Below, piece after piece: positions 43,378 through 51,707 of a DNA stretch of 64,000 nucleotides. The first letter of the stretch is position 1. The number at the start of each line of letters is the position of its first letter. The DNA is from Poriferisodalis sp965214215 (lineage in GTDB: Bacteria > Actinomycetota > Acidimicrobiia > Acidimicrobiales > Poriferisodalaceae). A program made the translations under genes and the position numbers. Below the pieces are notes generated by a model. It was not told the origin of the DNA and ran no database searches. It saw only the letters and a list, made by a program, of their open reading frames with translations. The stretch spans positions 1,984,001 through 2,048,000 of the forward strand of contig NZ_CBDCBD010000003.1 in NCBI RefSeq assembly GCF_965214215.1, written 5' to 3'.

Positions 43378-44007
43378 ATGACCGCCGCCATGATCCCGCC
43401 GGCCGAACAGAACGACCCTTCGCATCCCGCTGGAGACTCGCCCGCGTCGGGCCAGAGTACCCGCGGCGCGAGCGCGTCGGCTGGGACCCTTGACGTCGGC
43501 GTCGAGCAGACAACGCGGCGACGCGACTCGCCATCGAATGCGGTCATCACCTTGTTCGGTGGGCTGGTGACCACGTTGCTGGGCGCGCTCATCGGTCTCA
43601 TGATGTGGCAGTTCAACTCGCTCGGTGCACGCATCGACGCCAACAGCGACCGCATACACAGCCTCGGGGTTGACCTGCGTGCCGAGATCGCCGCCACCGA
43701 GGGGAGACTGCGCGCTGAGATCGCCGCCACCGAGGGGAGATTGCGTGCCGAGATCGCTGCCAACGGTGACCGCATCGACAGCCTCGAGAACAGCCTGCGT
43801 GCCGAGATCGCTGCCAACGGTGACCGCATCGACAGCTTCGAGAACAGCCTGCGAGCCGAGCTGCGTGAGTTCCGAGCGGAATTCAACGAGGTTGCCTTGG
43901 ATCACACTCAAAGGCTCGCTCGCCTCGAAGCCGCGCACCCCCATGACCCTGCCGGGATTCCTGAGACCGGCTCTGCTCAGGACTCGGCAGGCGGCGAAAC
44001 CCGATAG
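43378..44007 (+). CDS. Single-pass membrane protein with repeated coiled coil
   Basis: The 209-residue protein is not assigned to a known family. It has a Pro/Ser-rich N-terminus of about 50 residues, one membrane segment (AVITLFGGLVTTLLGALIGLMMW, about 55-77), then a coiled coil made of repeats: two 11-residue units LRAEIAATEGR and two 18-residue units LRAEIAANGDRIDSLENS. The repeats are encoded by near-identical DNA, two 33-bp and two 54-bp tandem copies (43675-43848). A short disordered tail follows. It may be a spacer or scaffold protein at the membrane. It converges with the large secreted Calx-beta gene. Confidence 0.7.
   Translation: MTAAMIPPAEQNDPSHPAGDSPASGQSTRGASASAGTLDVGVEQTTRRRDSPSNAVITLFGGLVTTLLGALIGLMMWQFNSLGARIDANSDRIHSLGVDLRAEIAATEGRLRAEIAATEGRLRAEIAANGDRIDSLENSLRAEIAANGDRIDSFENSLRAELREFRAEFNEVALDHTQRLARLEAAHPHDPAGIPETGSAQDSAGGETR
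43675..43848. repeat. Nested tandem repeats (2 x 33 bp, 2 x 54 bp) encoding coiled-coil units
   Basis: 43675-43707 and 43708-43740 are 33-bp copies; 43741-43794 and 43795-43848 are 54-bp copies. All share the segment coding LRAEIAA and keep the frame, so the coil length can change by recombination. Confidence 0.92.
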
Positions 44008-44027
44008 CGCCGAACGAACGTCGAGGG

Positions 44028-46619
44028 TTAGTCGTTGTCGGTGATGGTGCCGGTGGCGAAGAGGAACCCGTCGGAGATGACGATTCCGCTGGTGGCGTAG
44101 ACGTACACGCGCAGCGTTTCGGTGTTTTCTGAGGTGTTGTCGTCGATGACGGGCACGGTGATGTCGATGGCGGTGTCGCCTGCGGCGAGTGTGAACGTTC
44201 TTCTGAATTCGATGCTCCAGTCCTGCCACAGCGTCGCGGTGCGGCCGTATCCGCCGTAGCGGAACGTGATGTCGCGCGGGTTCGGGTGCGACAGCGTGAC
44301 GGCGAATCGCAGTTCTTGGCTGCCTTCGTCGGCGGTGGCGTCGCTGACGGTCACCGTCGGCGGCCCCGCCGGCACCGTGCCGCTGTCGGATGTGTCCTCG
44401 GCTGGGGGGTCGTCGGGTGGGGTGTCGTCGTCGTCGGACACGGCGATGGTGGCGGCTCCCGCTGTCGCGGACACGTCGTAGCCGCTGGCGTTGTTCACGG
44501 TGGCGGTGACCGACCCGTCGGTCTCGTCGGTGCTGTCGTCGGTGGTGGCGACGGTGAGCGTGTAGGTGCCGCTGGTGGGAATGGTCACGGTGCGGGTGCC
44601 TGTTGCCGCGCCGTGATCGCCCGTCTGTGTGATGGCGACGTCGACCGATAGCCCGGCGTGCGGTGCCGGGTCCGCGGTGATCGTGAATACCGCGTCCTCT
44701 CCCTCGGTCACATCAGCAACCGCGGCGATGCTCATCTGGGGCACGTCGTCGTCTGACACCGCGACGGTCGCGTCGCTTCCGGTCGCGGACACGGTGTAGC
44801 CCGAACCCGCGCCAAGCGTCGCGGTGATTGACCCGTCGGGCTCGTCGACGCTGTCATCAGTCGTGGCGACCGCGAACGTCGTGCTGCCTGAAGAGGTGAT
44901 CGTGACGGTGCGCGACCCGGTGCCGGCGTAGTCGCCGTTTTGGGACACATCGACGGTCACGTCGAGGTCAGATGCGGGCGCGGGCGTCGCGGTCACCGTG
45001 AACGTCGCGTCGGCGCCCTCGACGACGTCGGGTCCCGCGGCGATGCTGACCTGCGGCGTCACCGGCGGCGGCGTCGGCTCCTGCGCGGGCTGGGCTTCTG
45101 GTTGTTCTTCAGGCTGTTCGTCTGGTGTCGTCTCGACGCATTCGAGAGCGGCCGTTACCGGCACCCAGCGAGGCCAGCCGCGATCCGCATAGGTCTGCGC
45201 CTCGGTCGCGGTCATCGGATTGGCGCTGTAGTCGTTGGCCTGCCCGAACGCGGCGAGCACCCGCTCCCAGCGCTCCACATGGTCCACCGACTTGCGCCAC
45301 GTCTCGCCCGCATAACCCTGCACATCGACGAGCAAAGAATCGGAAACACAGGACTCCTCGGCCTGCTGCGGTGACGCCTGTTCGTCGGCCAGCTGGGAGA
45401 GCGAAGACGGCTCGGCATCCTGGGACGCCCCTTGGCCCCCGGAATTGTCGCCGTCGCGGATCGTGACGTAGGTGCGCTTCTCAGCGGAACCGGGGATCGT
45501 CGTCAGCGTCACGCCGTCAGGCAGATCAACTTCGTAGATGTCCAACCGGAATGTTTCGTCGTTTTCGGTGAGCGTGTCGGCGGTGGTGCGGATCTTTAGC
45601 GTGCCACTGGCCCGGTAGGCGGGGATGGTAACGCTGTAGGTCCGGCCGTGATAGTCGACGCCGGCTTCGGTGGCGGTGAGCGGGGTGGCGGAGATGGCGA
45701 TCGTCGTGGCCGTGTCGCGCAGCCGCGACAGTCGCACCGTCACCTGCGCCTCGTCTCCCTCGGTCACGCCGAAGTTCTCCTGGGAGAAATAGACCAGCGT
45801 CTCGTTGGGATTCAGGGTGAAGGTGTTCTCGTTCGCGCCCGTCGGGACGGGGTTGCGGGACAGATACAGCTTCTCGTCGTCCCTGATCTTGCGGATGTCG
45901 TTGACGTTGTCGCCGATGTTGTGGATGTTGTGGTGGCTCGCGACGTGCAGCGTCACCGTGCCGGACACGGTCGCGAGGTCGCCGCCGTGAGCGACGACGT
46001 AGATCGCAGTCTTCTGGTCGGTGAAAGACGTGGGGTCCCAGTCGTTCCACAGGTCGATCTTGGCGGTGGTGCCGGTGAGCGTGAAGTCCGTCGGGCGCAC
46101 ATATGACACCCATCGGTCGAACTCCAACCGCCAGATCAGCGCGGGGAACAGCGTGAAATGATTGACCACACCGAGCTGGCCTGTTGCCTGCGCATACCGC
46201 TTCACCGACACCAGCTTCGGGGCACCAGCAACAGCCATCGGCGTCGCCGTCACCTCATTGGAGCGACTGCCGCCTCCGAGACCATGCTCGTTGCCGAGCG
46301 TCAAGATCACTTCGAAGGTGTAGGTCACACCGTTGGTGAGGCCGGTGACCAGATAGCTGGTGGTGTCCGAGCCGCCGCCGGGGATCTCCACTTGGTCGTC
46401 GTAGCTGCCCGACGACCCGGCCTTCTGTCGATAGCCCCAGTAAACCGTTTCGCTGCGGTTGGTTTTGTTCCATCTCAACAGCACCGCACCGTCGCCGGCG
46501 GTGGCCGTGACGCCGGTGGGCTTCGGGGCGATGCCCGGCGGCGCCTGAGCGGCGGCGGGTTGCGCGAAGCCGACCAGCAGCGGCAGCGCCACCACGACCG
46601 AGAGCAGGCCGCGCAGCAC
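44028..46619 (-). CDS. Large secreted FN3/Calx-beta surface protein
   Basis: The 863-residue product has a signal peptide (LRGLLSVVVALPLLVGFAQP, AAA-type cleavage near residue 25) and an FN3-like domain (about 30-130, KPTGVTATAGDGAVLLRW). An Asp/Asn-rich region follows, then one Calx-beta domain (about 265-395, FSQENFGVTEGDEAQVTVRLSR). A WERVLAAFGQANDYS...YADRGWPRWVPV linker and a Glu/Gln/Pro stretch come next, and then three more Calx-beta-like repeats (EGADATFTVTATPAP, EGEDAVFTITADPAP, DEGSQELRFAVTLS). No LPxTG or membrane anchor is seen. Function is probably adhesion or matrix. The signal peptide can start at GTG 46619 with a poor ribosome-binding site. A far better start, ATG 46836 with GGAGG, lies upstream across a 12-base C tract but is out of frame. 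Confidence 0.8.
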   Translation of the reverse strand: MLRGLLSVVVALPLLVGFAQPAAAQAPPGIAPKPTGVTATAGDGAVLLRWNKTNRSETVYWGYRQKAGSSGSYDDQVEIPGGGSDTTSYLVTGLTNGVTYTFEVILTLGNEHGLGGGSRSNEVTATPMAVAGAPKLVSVKRYAQATGQLGVVNHFTLFPALIWRLEFDRWVSYVRPTDFTLTGTTAKIDLWNDWDPTSFTDQKTAIYVVAHGGDLATVSGTVTLHVASHHNIHNIGDNVNDIRKIRDDEKLYLSRNPVPTGANENTFTLNPNETLVYFSQENFGVTEGDEAQVTVRLSRLRDTATTIAISATPLTATEAGVDYHGRTYSVTIPAYRASGTLKIRTTADTLTENDETFRLDIYEVDLPDGVTLTTIPGSAEKRTYVTIRDGDNSGGQGASQDAEPSSLSQLADEQASPQQAEESCVSDSLLVDVQGYAGETWRKSVDHVERWERVLAAFGQANDYSANPMTATEAQTYADRGWPRWVPVTAALECVETTPDEQPEEQPEAQPAQEPTPPPVTPQVSIAAGPDVVEGADATFTVTATPAPASDLDVTVDVSQNGDYAGTGSRTVTITSSGSTTFAVATTDDSVDEPDGSITATLGAGSGYTVSATGSDATVAVSDDDVPQMSIAAVADVTEGEDAVFTITADPAPHAGLSVDVAITQTGDHGAATGTRTVTIPTSGTYTLTVATTDDSTDETDGSVTATVNNASGYDVSATAGAATIAVSDDDDTPPDDPPAEDTSDSGTVPAGPPTVTVSDATADEGSQELRFAVTLSHPNPRDITFRYGGYGRTATLWQDWSIEFRRTFTLAAGDTAIDITVPVIDDNTSENTETLRVYVYATSGIVISDGFLFATGTITDND

Positions 46620-46727
46620 ACGGCACCCAAAGGCGCCGGAGCTCCTGTCGAGGAAGCCCGGCCCAGACCCGAGGATGGTGTGTCTTATGCCGCGGCGAAA
46701 CGGCGCGAGGTGCGAAATGCCTACCGC

Positions 46728-46739
46728 GGGGGGGGGGGG
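46728..46739. repeat. Homopolymer of 12 G (12 C on the coding strand)
   Basis: An uninterrupted run of 12 identical bases lies between the strong upstream ATG (46836) and the signal-peptide GTG (46619) of the large surface protein. With 12 C the upstream frame misses the protein; with 11 or 14 C the two would be in one frame. Confidence 0.97.
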
Positions 46740-46836
46740 TCAAAGCCCGCGACAGCCGCGTGCCCGCGGCGGCAGGCACGGAACGGACCGCACTCAGCGC
46801 GCGAGTGGAACGTCGACCTTCATGCTCGGTAGACAT

Positions 46837-46938
46837 CGTGCTGTCCTCCAGCCCCGGCGACGTCCGGTCCGCACGGCTGCGACAGACGTCGCCTGTTTCG
46901 CCTGCTCTCAGAGTAGGCCACCCATGACAGGCGAGCAA
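46837..46938 (-). promoter_or_regulatory. Promoter and ribosome-binding site upstream of the surface-protein gene
   Basis: On the reverse strand TTGCTC (46938-46933) and TACTCT (46915-46910) are 17 nt apart. A GGAGG Shine-Dalgarno lies 8 nt before ATG 46836 (MSTEHEGRRS...). This is the only convincing expression signal for the downstream gene. Confidence 0.55.
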
Positions 46939-47005
46939 TGCCACCCATGTTCACGAAAGCCTCGGCCCACCGACCGAGCATGCGGGCAGCAGATCGGCAG
47001 GCTCC

Positions 47006-47011
47006 TAGTCT
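47006..47011 (+). promoter_or_regulatory. -10 element TAGTCT for miaB (leaderless)
   Basis: TAGTCT lies 7 nt before GTG 47019. The in-frame extension to ATG 46938 lacks MiaB similarity. Confidence 0.5.
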
Positions 47012-47018
47012 TGACACC

Positions 47019-48644
47019 GTGGATGCGGGCGAGCATGAGGGCGAGGTCGAGGGTCGGCGCAGCTATTTCGTGCGCACCTACGGATGCCAGATGAACGAGC
47101 ACGATTCCGAGCGGATTGCTGGCCTGCTGGAGGCCGACGACCTGGTCGCCGCGCCCACGATGGCCGACGCGGACGTGATCGTGCTCAACACCTGCTGCAT
47201 CCGCGAGAACGCCGACAACAAGCTCTATGGGCAACTCGGGCACCTCAAGCGCCTCAAAGAGGAACGGCCCGACGTGCAGATCGCCGTCGCCGGCTGCCTG
47301 GCGCAGAAGGATCAGGATCTGGTCCGCCAGCGCGCACCCCACGTCGATGTGGTGTTTGGCACTCACAACGTGGCACGCGCTGTCGACTTGCTGAGCGAGG
47401 CTCGCGTGTCGGGCCCAGTGACGGAAATCCTTGCCGAGTCTGAAGAATTCCCATCGGTGCTGCCGGTACGGCGAGATGCCCAGCACGCCGCGTGGGTCAC
47501 GATTCAGATCGGCTGCGACAACTCGTGCGCGTTCTGCATCGTGCCTTCCGTTCGGGGCCGCGAGATTTCCCGCCCGTTCGGCGAACTCGTCGACGAGGTC
47601 CGGCGTCTTGCAGCCGACGGCGTCAGCGAGGCGACCCTGCTCGGCCAGAACGTCAACAGCTACGGCCGCGACATCACCCTGGCGCTCCGTGGAACCAACG
47701 GCACGGCTGCCGCGGGCCGCTTGGCCGGCGTCATGCAACAAGGCGGGTCTGTTGTAGCTGGAGCGGGAAGGGCAATTGATGCCGAGAGGTGCGAAACAGG
47801 CGGCGGATTCGCCCCACACCAGTTCGCCAGTGGCACAGCTTTGGACCAAACCGCCACAGCCGCGTGGCGTGCCGGCGAAGCTTGGGCTGGTGGGCGACGT
47901 ACGGCCCGGCCGCTGTTCGGCGACCTGCTGCGCGCTGTCGGCGCCGTCGATGGCATCGAGCGGGTGCGTTTCACCAGTCCCCACCCCAAGGACCTGCGAG
48001 CCGAGGTGATCTCGGCCATGGCCGAGACGCCGGAGGTGTGCGAACACCTTCATCTGCCGCTGCAGTCCGGTAGCGACGAGGTGCTAGCAGCGATGCACCG
48101 GGGCTACACCGCCCAGCGCTACCTGGAACGACTCGAGGTCGCCCGGGCCGCCGTCGACGATCTCGCAGTCAGCACTGACATCATTGTGGGCTTCCCCGGC
48201 GAGTCCGAGCGCGATTTCGCGGCGACGCTTGAACTGGCTGCAGAAGCCCGTTTCGACAGCGCATTCACCTTCGTCTTCTCGCCGCGGCCCGGCACCGAAG
48301 CTGCCGAACTCGCCGATCGCTTCGTGGCCCCCGAAGTATCGGCTGAGCGCATGGAACGGCTGCGAACCGTCATTGAGCGCTCGGCGCGCCTGGGCAACGA
48401 GTCCCGCGTCGGTCGCATCGAGGAGGTGCTCGTCGAAGGGCCGTCCAAGCGAGATCCGGCCACGCTCACCGGCCGCACGCGCCAGAACCGCCTGGTGCAC
48501 TTCGCATCGACCGAACCGCTGCGAACGGGCACCTATGCCCGAGTGCTGGTGCGCGATGCCGCCACCTTCCATCTCAGCGGCGAGCTCATAGAGGTCACCG
48601 CGCCGGCACGGCACCGCACCCGCATCCCGGTTGCCGCCCGCTGA
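47019..48644 (+). CDS. miaB: tRNA-2-methylthio-N6-dimethylallyladenosine synthase MiaB, with insertion
   Basis: The 541-residue protein has the N-terminal cluster domain (YFVRTYGCQMNEHDSERI, VLNTCCIRENA, AVAGCLAQKD), the radical-SAM triad CDNSCAFC, and a C-terminal TRAM-like domain (VEGPSKRDPATLTGRTRQNRLVHF). MiaB adds the methylthio group to i6A37 of tRNA. After LLGQNVNSYGRDIT, where family members pass almost directly into RPLFGDLLRAV, this protein has about 70 extra low-complexity residues (47686-47905). Start GTG 47019 is leaderless-type. miaA follows after 12 nt, so the i6A and ms2 steps are coupled. Confidence 0.93.
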   Translation: MDAGEHEGEVEGRRSYFVRTYGCQMNEHDSERIAGLLEADDLVAAPTMADADVIVLNTCCIRENADNKLYGQLGHLKRLKEERPDVQIAVAGCLAQKDQDLVRQRAPHVDVVFGTHNVARAVDLLSEARVSGPVTEILAESEEFPSVLPVRRDAQHAAWVTIQIGCDNSCAFCIVPSVRGREISRPFGELVDEVRRLAADGVSEATLLGQNVNSYGRDITLALRGTNGTAAAGRLAGVMQQGGSVVAGAGRAIDAERCETGGGFAPHQFASGTALDQTATAAWRAGEAWAGGRRTARPLFGDLLRAVGAVDGIERVRFTSPHPKDLRAEVISAMAETPEVCEHLHLPLQSGSDEVLAAMHRGYTAQRYLERLEVARAAVDDLAVSTDIIVGFPGESERDFAATLELAAEARFDSAFTFVFSPRPGTEAAELADRFVAPEVSAERMERLRTVIERSARLGNESRVGRIEEVLVEGPSKRDPATLTGRTRQNRLVHFASTEPLRTGTYARVLVRDAATFHLSGELIEVTAPARHRTRIPVAAR

Positions 48645-48656
48645 GGGCGGGATGCC

Positions 48657-49688
48657 ATGGGTGGTGACGGCGTCCATCGGCCGCGGGTGATCGTCGGGCC
48701 GACGGCGTCGGGCAAGTCGGCCCTGGCGCTCGAGTTGGCACGGCGCGCGCGGGCTGCCGTTGATGGCCAGCGTGCGGTCGAACTGGTGTCGGTCGACTCG
48801 ATGCAGCTGTACCGAGGCATGGACATCGGCACTGCGAAAGCCATTGCGGCCGAGCAGGCAGAGATTCCGCACCACCTCATAGATCTCGTCGATCCAGCGG
48901 AACGGTTCACCGTGGTGGACTATGCCGACGCATTCTCCTCGGTGACGGCCGACATCGCCCGCCGCGGTGCAGTGCCCCTGCTCGTCGGAGGGACCGGCTT
49001 GTACTTGCGGGCCGTCATCGACGGTCTCAAGCCCCCGCCGGAATACGCAGACATCGCCGCAGCGCTCGAATCCGAAGCTGCCGCCTCATCTGCGGTTGCA
49101 GCGGCACCCGACGGGCGCGCAGTCGGCGCGAGCACGGTTGGCTCGACTGCGATTCAGCGGGCAGGAGACGGTCGAGCGTCCGGTGCGGCTGCGCTGCACC
49201 GACGGCTCGCTGAACTTGACCCATTGGCCGCGTCACGCATGGAGCCGACGAACCTGCGGCGAATCGTCCGGGCGCTGTCCGTGTGCATGGGCACCGGTCG
49301 GCCGTTCTCGTCGTTCGGACCGGGTCTGCAGGCCTATCCCGAGGTGCCGTTCAGGCTCGTTGGGATCGACCTGGACCGCGACACGCTCGACGAACGCATC
49401 GCCGACAGATACCGGCAGCAGATGGAACAGGGTTTCTTGGACGAGGTCCGCGGCCTTATGGAAGCACCGCTGTCTCGCACCGCAGCCCAGGCCCTCGGCT
49501 ACAAGGAGCTGCGCGCCCACCTAGAAGGGGAGTGCACGCTGGAGGAGGCACTCGACGTCGCTATCGCACGGACGCGGCGCTTCGCCCGACGCCAGCAGCG
49601 CTGGTTCGCCCGTGACCCACGGATCACGTGGATTCCGTGCGGGCGTACCGCGGAGATGGCGGATCGGATCGAGCAGCTTGAGACTTGA
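48657..49688 (+). CDS. miaA: tRNA dimethylallyltransferase MiaA, with insertion
   Basis: The 343-residue protein has the P-loop VGPTASGKSALALELA, SVDSMQLYRGMDIGTAK, HHLIDLVDP, LVGGTGLYLRAVIDGL and ALGYKEL. MiaA transfers the dimethylallyl group to A37 of tRNAs reading UNN codons. An Ala/Gly/Ser-rich insertion of about 35 residues (around 49072-49190) precedes ALHRRLAELDPLAASRMEPTNLRRIVRAL. A GAGGGCGGG ribosome-binding region lies just upstream. It is the second gene of the miaBA pair. Confidence 0.95.
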   Translation: MGGDGVHRPRVIVGPTASGKSALALELARRARAAVDGQRAVELVSVDSMQLYRGMDIGTAKAIAAEQAEIPHHLIDLVDPAERFTVVDYADAFSSVTADIARRGAVPLLVGGTGLYLRAVIDGLKPPPEYADIAAALESEAAASSAVAAAPDGRAVGASTVGSTAIQRAGDGRASGAAALHRRLAELDPLAASRMEPTNLRRIVRALSVCMGTGRPFSSFGPGLQAYPEVPFRLVGIDLDRDTLDERIADRYRQQMEQGFLDEVRGLMEAPLSRTAAQALGYKELRAHLEGECTLEEALDVAIARTRRFARRQQRWFARDPRITWIPCGRTAEMADRIEQLET

Positions 49689-49775
49689 CGGCGCTGGCCG
49701 CAGCCAAGCTTCAAGTTGTGGTTGAGGATTCAGCAACCGTGATGGCAGGGCGGTCGGCCGCATATGGCTCGCCGC

Positions 49776-51011
49776 TCACAAGAGTGCCGAGCGAGTAAGG
49801 CGCGACTCGACCATGTCGAGGGCGTTGTCGGTGAGCACAGCGGCGACCCTCACGTGGCCGGCACCAGAAGGTCCGTAGAACTCGCCCGGTGAGACGAGCA
49901 TGCCTGCCTCGGCGAGCAGTGTGCGAGTGAACGCCCATGCGTCGCCGTCAGGTGCACCAGCCCACAGGTAGAACCCGCCCCGGGGGAGCGGGGGCTCGGG
50001 ACCGAAGCGACCCACGAGGCGTGCGAGGCGCTCCAGCCGAGTCTGGTATCGCGCTCGTTGGCTGGCCACATGGTCTTGGTCAGCGAGCGCAGCGACAGCC
50101 GCCGCCTGAGCGGGACCTGGAACCATGAATCCGGCGTGCTTGCGAACTTCTCGCAGGTAATAGACGAGCTCGGGATCGCCTGCGTAGAAGCCGACTCTGA
50201 CGCCCGCCAAGTTGGATCGCTTGGACAGCGAATGGACCGCCACCACGCCGTCGACGTCAGCACGCCGCGGGTGGTCCCTCGTGATGTCGGCGCCCGCATC
50301 GGGACTCATCCCCGCAGCCACGTCCGCATCCCGAGAGCGATCAGTCGCGCTGCCAACATCGGTCGGCGTCAGGATCGTCCGGGGCGGTCCGTCCCAGGTG
50401 AACTCGGCGTAGCACTCATCGCTGAAGACGGGCACACCCCGCTCGCGCCCCCACTTCGCCGCAGCGGCGAGGTCGTCGAGACCGCCCGCCGGATTGCCCG
50501 GCGAGTTGACCCACAACACCAACGCCCGCTCGGCATCGGCCTCGGAGATGGCGTCGAGCTGGATCGACCAGTGCTCGTCCGCGGGCACCCCCACCGCCCG
50601 GCAGCCAGCCAGCTCGGCTCCCATCGCGTAGCTGGGATAGCTGACCTCGGGGTACAGCACGGTGTCGCGCTTAGGGGTGCGCAAGCGCAGCCAGTGCGGC
50701 AGCCCGGCCACAAATTCCTTCGAGCCGATCGTTGCCGCGATCTCGGCATCGGCATCCACTCCCACGCCGAACCGCTGCTCACACCAGCGTGCTGCAGCCT
50801 GCCGCAGGTCCGGCGTTCCGATCGACGGCGGATAGCCCCGCTCAGAGTCCGACCCGCCCAGCGCAGCCAGCACGGCCGGCGACGGCGGGTCCACCGGCGT
50901 GCCGATGGACAGGTCCACCAGCCCGCCGTCATGGCGGTCGGCCAGGGGCTTCAGCTCGTCCAGCCGGTCATAGGGATACGGTGGCGGAACGAATCGGGTG
51001 CTGGTGCTCAC
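49776..51011 (-). CDS. Class I/II aminotransferase, N-succinyldiaminopimelate aminotransferase (DapC)-like
   Basis: The roughly 411-residue fold-type I PLP enzyme has VDLSIGTPVDPPSPAVLAAL, IGSKEFVAGLPHWL, VLWVNSPGNPAGG, FSDECYAEFTW and the PLP lysine in AVHSLSKRSNLAGVRVGF. These blocks are typical of actinobacterial DapC. An insertion of about 35 residues (SATDRSRDADVAAGMSPDAG region, around 50245-50358) lies just before the PLP-lysine strand. GTG 51011 is chosen, 4 nt after the vapC stop; the open frame further upstream overlaps vapC. DapF is encoded nearby, so a DAP/lysine pathway role is supported by context. Confidence 0.83.
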   Translation of the reverse strand: MSTSTRFVPPPYPYDRLDELKPLADRHDGGLVDLSIGTPVDPPSPAVLAALGGSDSERGYPPSIGTPDLRQAAARWCEQRFGVGVDADAEIAATIGSKEFVAGLPHWLRLRTPKRDTVLYPEVSYPSYAMGAELAGCRAVGVPADEHWSIQLDAISEADAERALVLWVNSPGNPAGGLDDLAAAAKWGRERGVPVFSDECYAEFTWDGPPRTILTPTDVGSATDRSRDADVAAGMSPDAGADITRDHPRRADVDGVVAVHSLSKRSNLAGVRVGFYAGDPELVYYLREVRKHAGFMVPGPAQAAAVAALADQDHVASQRARYQTRLERLARLVGRFGPEPPLPRGGFYLWAGAPDGDAWAFTRTLLAEAGMLVSPGEFYGPSGAGHVRVAAVLTDNALDMVESRLTRSALL

Positions 51012-51015
51012 CGGA

Positions 51016-51420
51016 TCAGTGTGCACCGATCGGCGTCCAGACGATCCCGTCGATGTGGGAGAAGTGCCGGTCGGCCGAGACGAGGTCTGCCCCCGTCTCC
51101 ATGGCGTGGGCGGCAATCCAGACGTCATTGGTCGGAATCGGACGACCCTTCGCTCGAAGCGCGGCTGCGATGCGTGAGTAGCGGTCGGCGGTCACCGGCC
51201 CGACCTCCACCACAGAGGCATACGGATTGTCGATGAACGATCGCAGGTCTGCAAGATTCCGCTCCAGACGTGAGCCGCGTCGAAATCCGTACATCAGCTC
51301 GCCGACGACGACTGCAGAGAGCAGCAGCTCACGGGCACTCCTGACGATCTGCGCCACTTCCTGCTGGCCGCGCATCAGCAGCGTGTAGGCGTTGGTGTCG
51401 AGCAGCAGCCTCACTCCCAT
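51016..51420 (-). CDS. vapC: VapC-type PIN-domain toxin
   Basis: The 134-residue PIN protein has all acidic residues: LLLDTNAYTLLM (Asp), VVVGELMYGF (Glu), TNDVWIAAHAMETGADLVSADRHF (two Asp). VapC toxins are Mg-dependent endoribonucleases that cut tRNAs or rRNA. The ATG overlaps the end of the antitoxin gene by 10 nt. A DapC-like gene follows only 4 nt after the stop, so the toxin gene is embedded upstream of a biosynthetic gene. Confidence 0.9.
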   Translation of the reverse strand: MGVRLLLDTNAYTLLMRGQQEVAQIVRSARELLLSAVVVGELMYGFRRGSRLERNLADLRSFIDNPYASVVEVGPVTADRYSRIAAALRAKGRPIPTNDVWIAAHAMETGADLVSADRHFSHIDGIVWTPIGAH

Positions 51421-51674
51421 GCCGCCTCGTCGATGACGGCGAGATCCCGCAGCACGGCGTCCATCTCGTCGAGTTCCTCTGGTGGCCAGCTGCCGATGAG
51501 ATGGTCGAGCGAGACACCGACGCAGTCGTCACCGCCGGGGGTTTCCGACAGTCCGGCGCCCTTGCGCAGGAGTCGGAGCGCCGCCTGGTTCAGTGAGACA
51601 CCTTCGCGTTGAGCGAAGCGTCGCATCGCCTCGCCGAGTTCGTCGCCGAAGCCCCGGACCGTGAGTTGCTGCAT
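51411..51674 (-). CDS. vapB: VapB/FitA-like antitoxin
   Basis: The 87-residue protein has an N-terminal ribbon-helix-helix (QQLTVRGFGDELGEAMRRFAQREGVSLNQAALRLLRKGAG), typical of FitA/VapB antitoxins. An acidic C-terminal tail (PPEELDEMDAVLRDLAVIDEAAW) would block the PIN active site. AGGAG lies 8 nt upstream. Direct repeats of TGAGTCA upstream are a likely autoregulatory site. Confidence 0.87.
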   Translation of the reverse strand: MQQLTVRGFGDELGEAMRRFAQREGVSLNQAALRLLRKGAGLSETPGGDDCVGVSLDHLIGSWPPEELDEMDAVLRDLAVIDEAAWE

Positions 51675-51689
51675 TGGCCGGCTCCTGGG

Positions 51690-51707
51690 TGAGTCAAGAA
51701 TGAGTCA
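51690..51707. promoter_or_regulatory. Direct TGAGTCA repeats, candidate VapB operator
   Basis: TGAGTCA occurs at 51690-51696 and 51701-51707, 11 nt apart, just upstream of vapB and touching the hflX stop. A related TGAGTCG follows at 51723. Ribbon-helix-helix antitoxins often bind such spaced repeats. Confidence 0.45.

Noticed and set aside
43675..43848. Possible CRISPR-like direct repeats
   Set aside because: Repeats are tandem without unique spacers and encode coiled-coil units; no cas genes are present in the window.
50058..51236. 392-codon open frame antisense to the DapC-like gene
   Set aside because: Arg/His-rich mirror frame; the aminotransferase motifs lie on the other strand.
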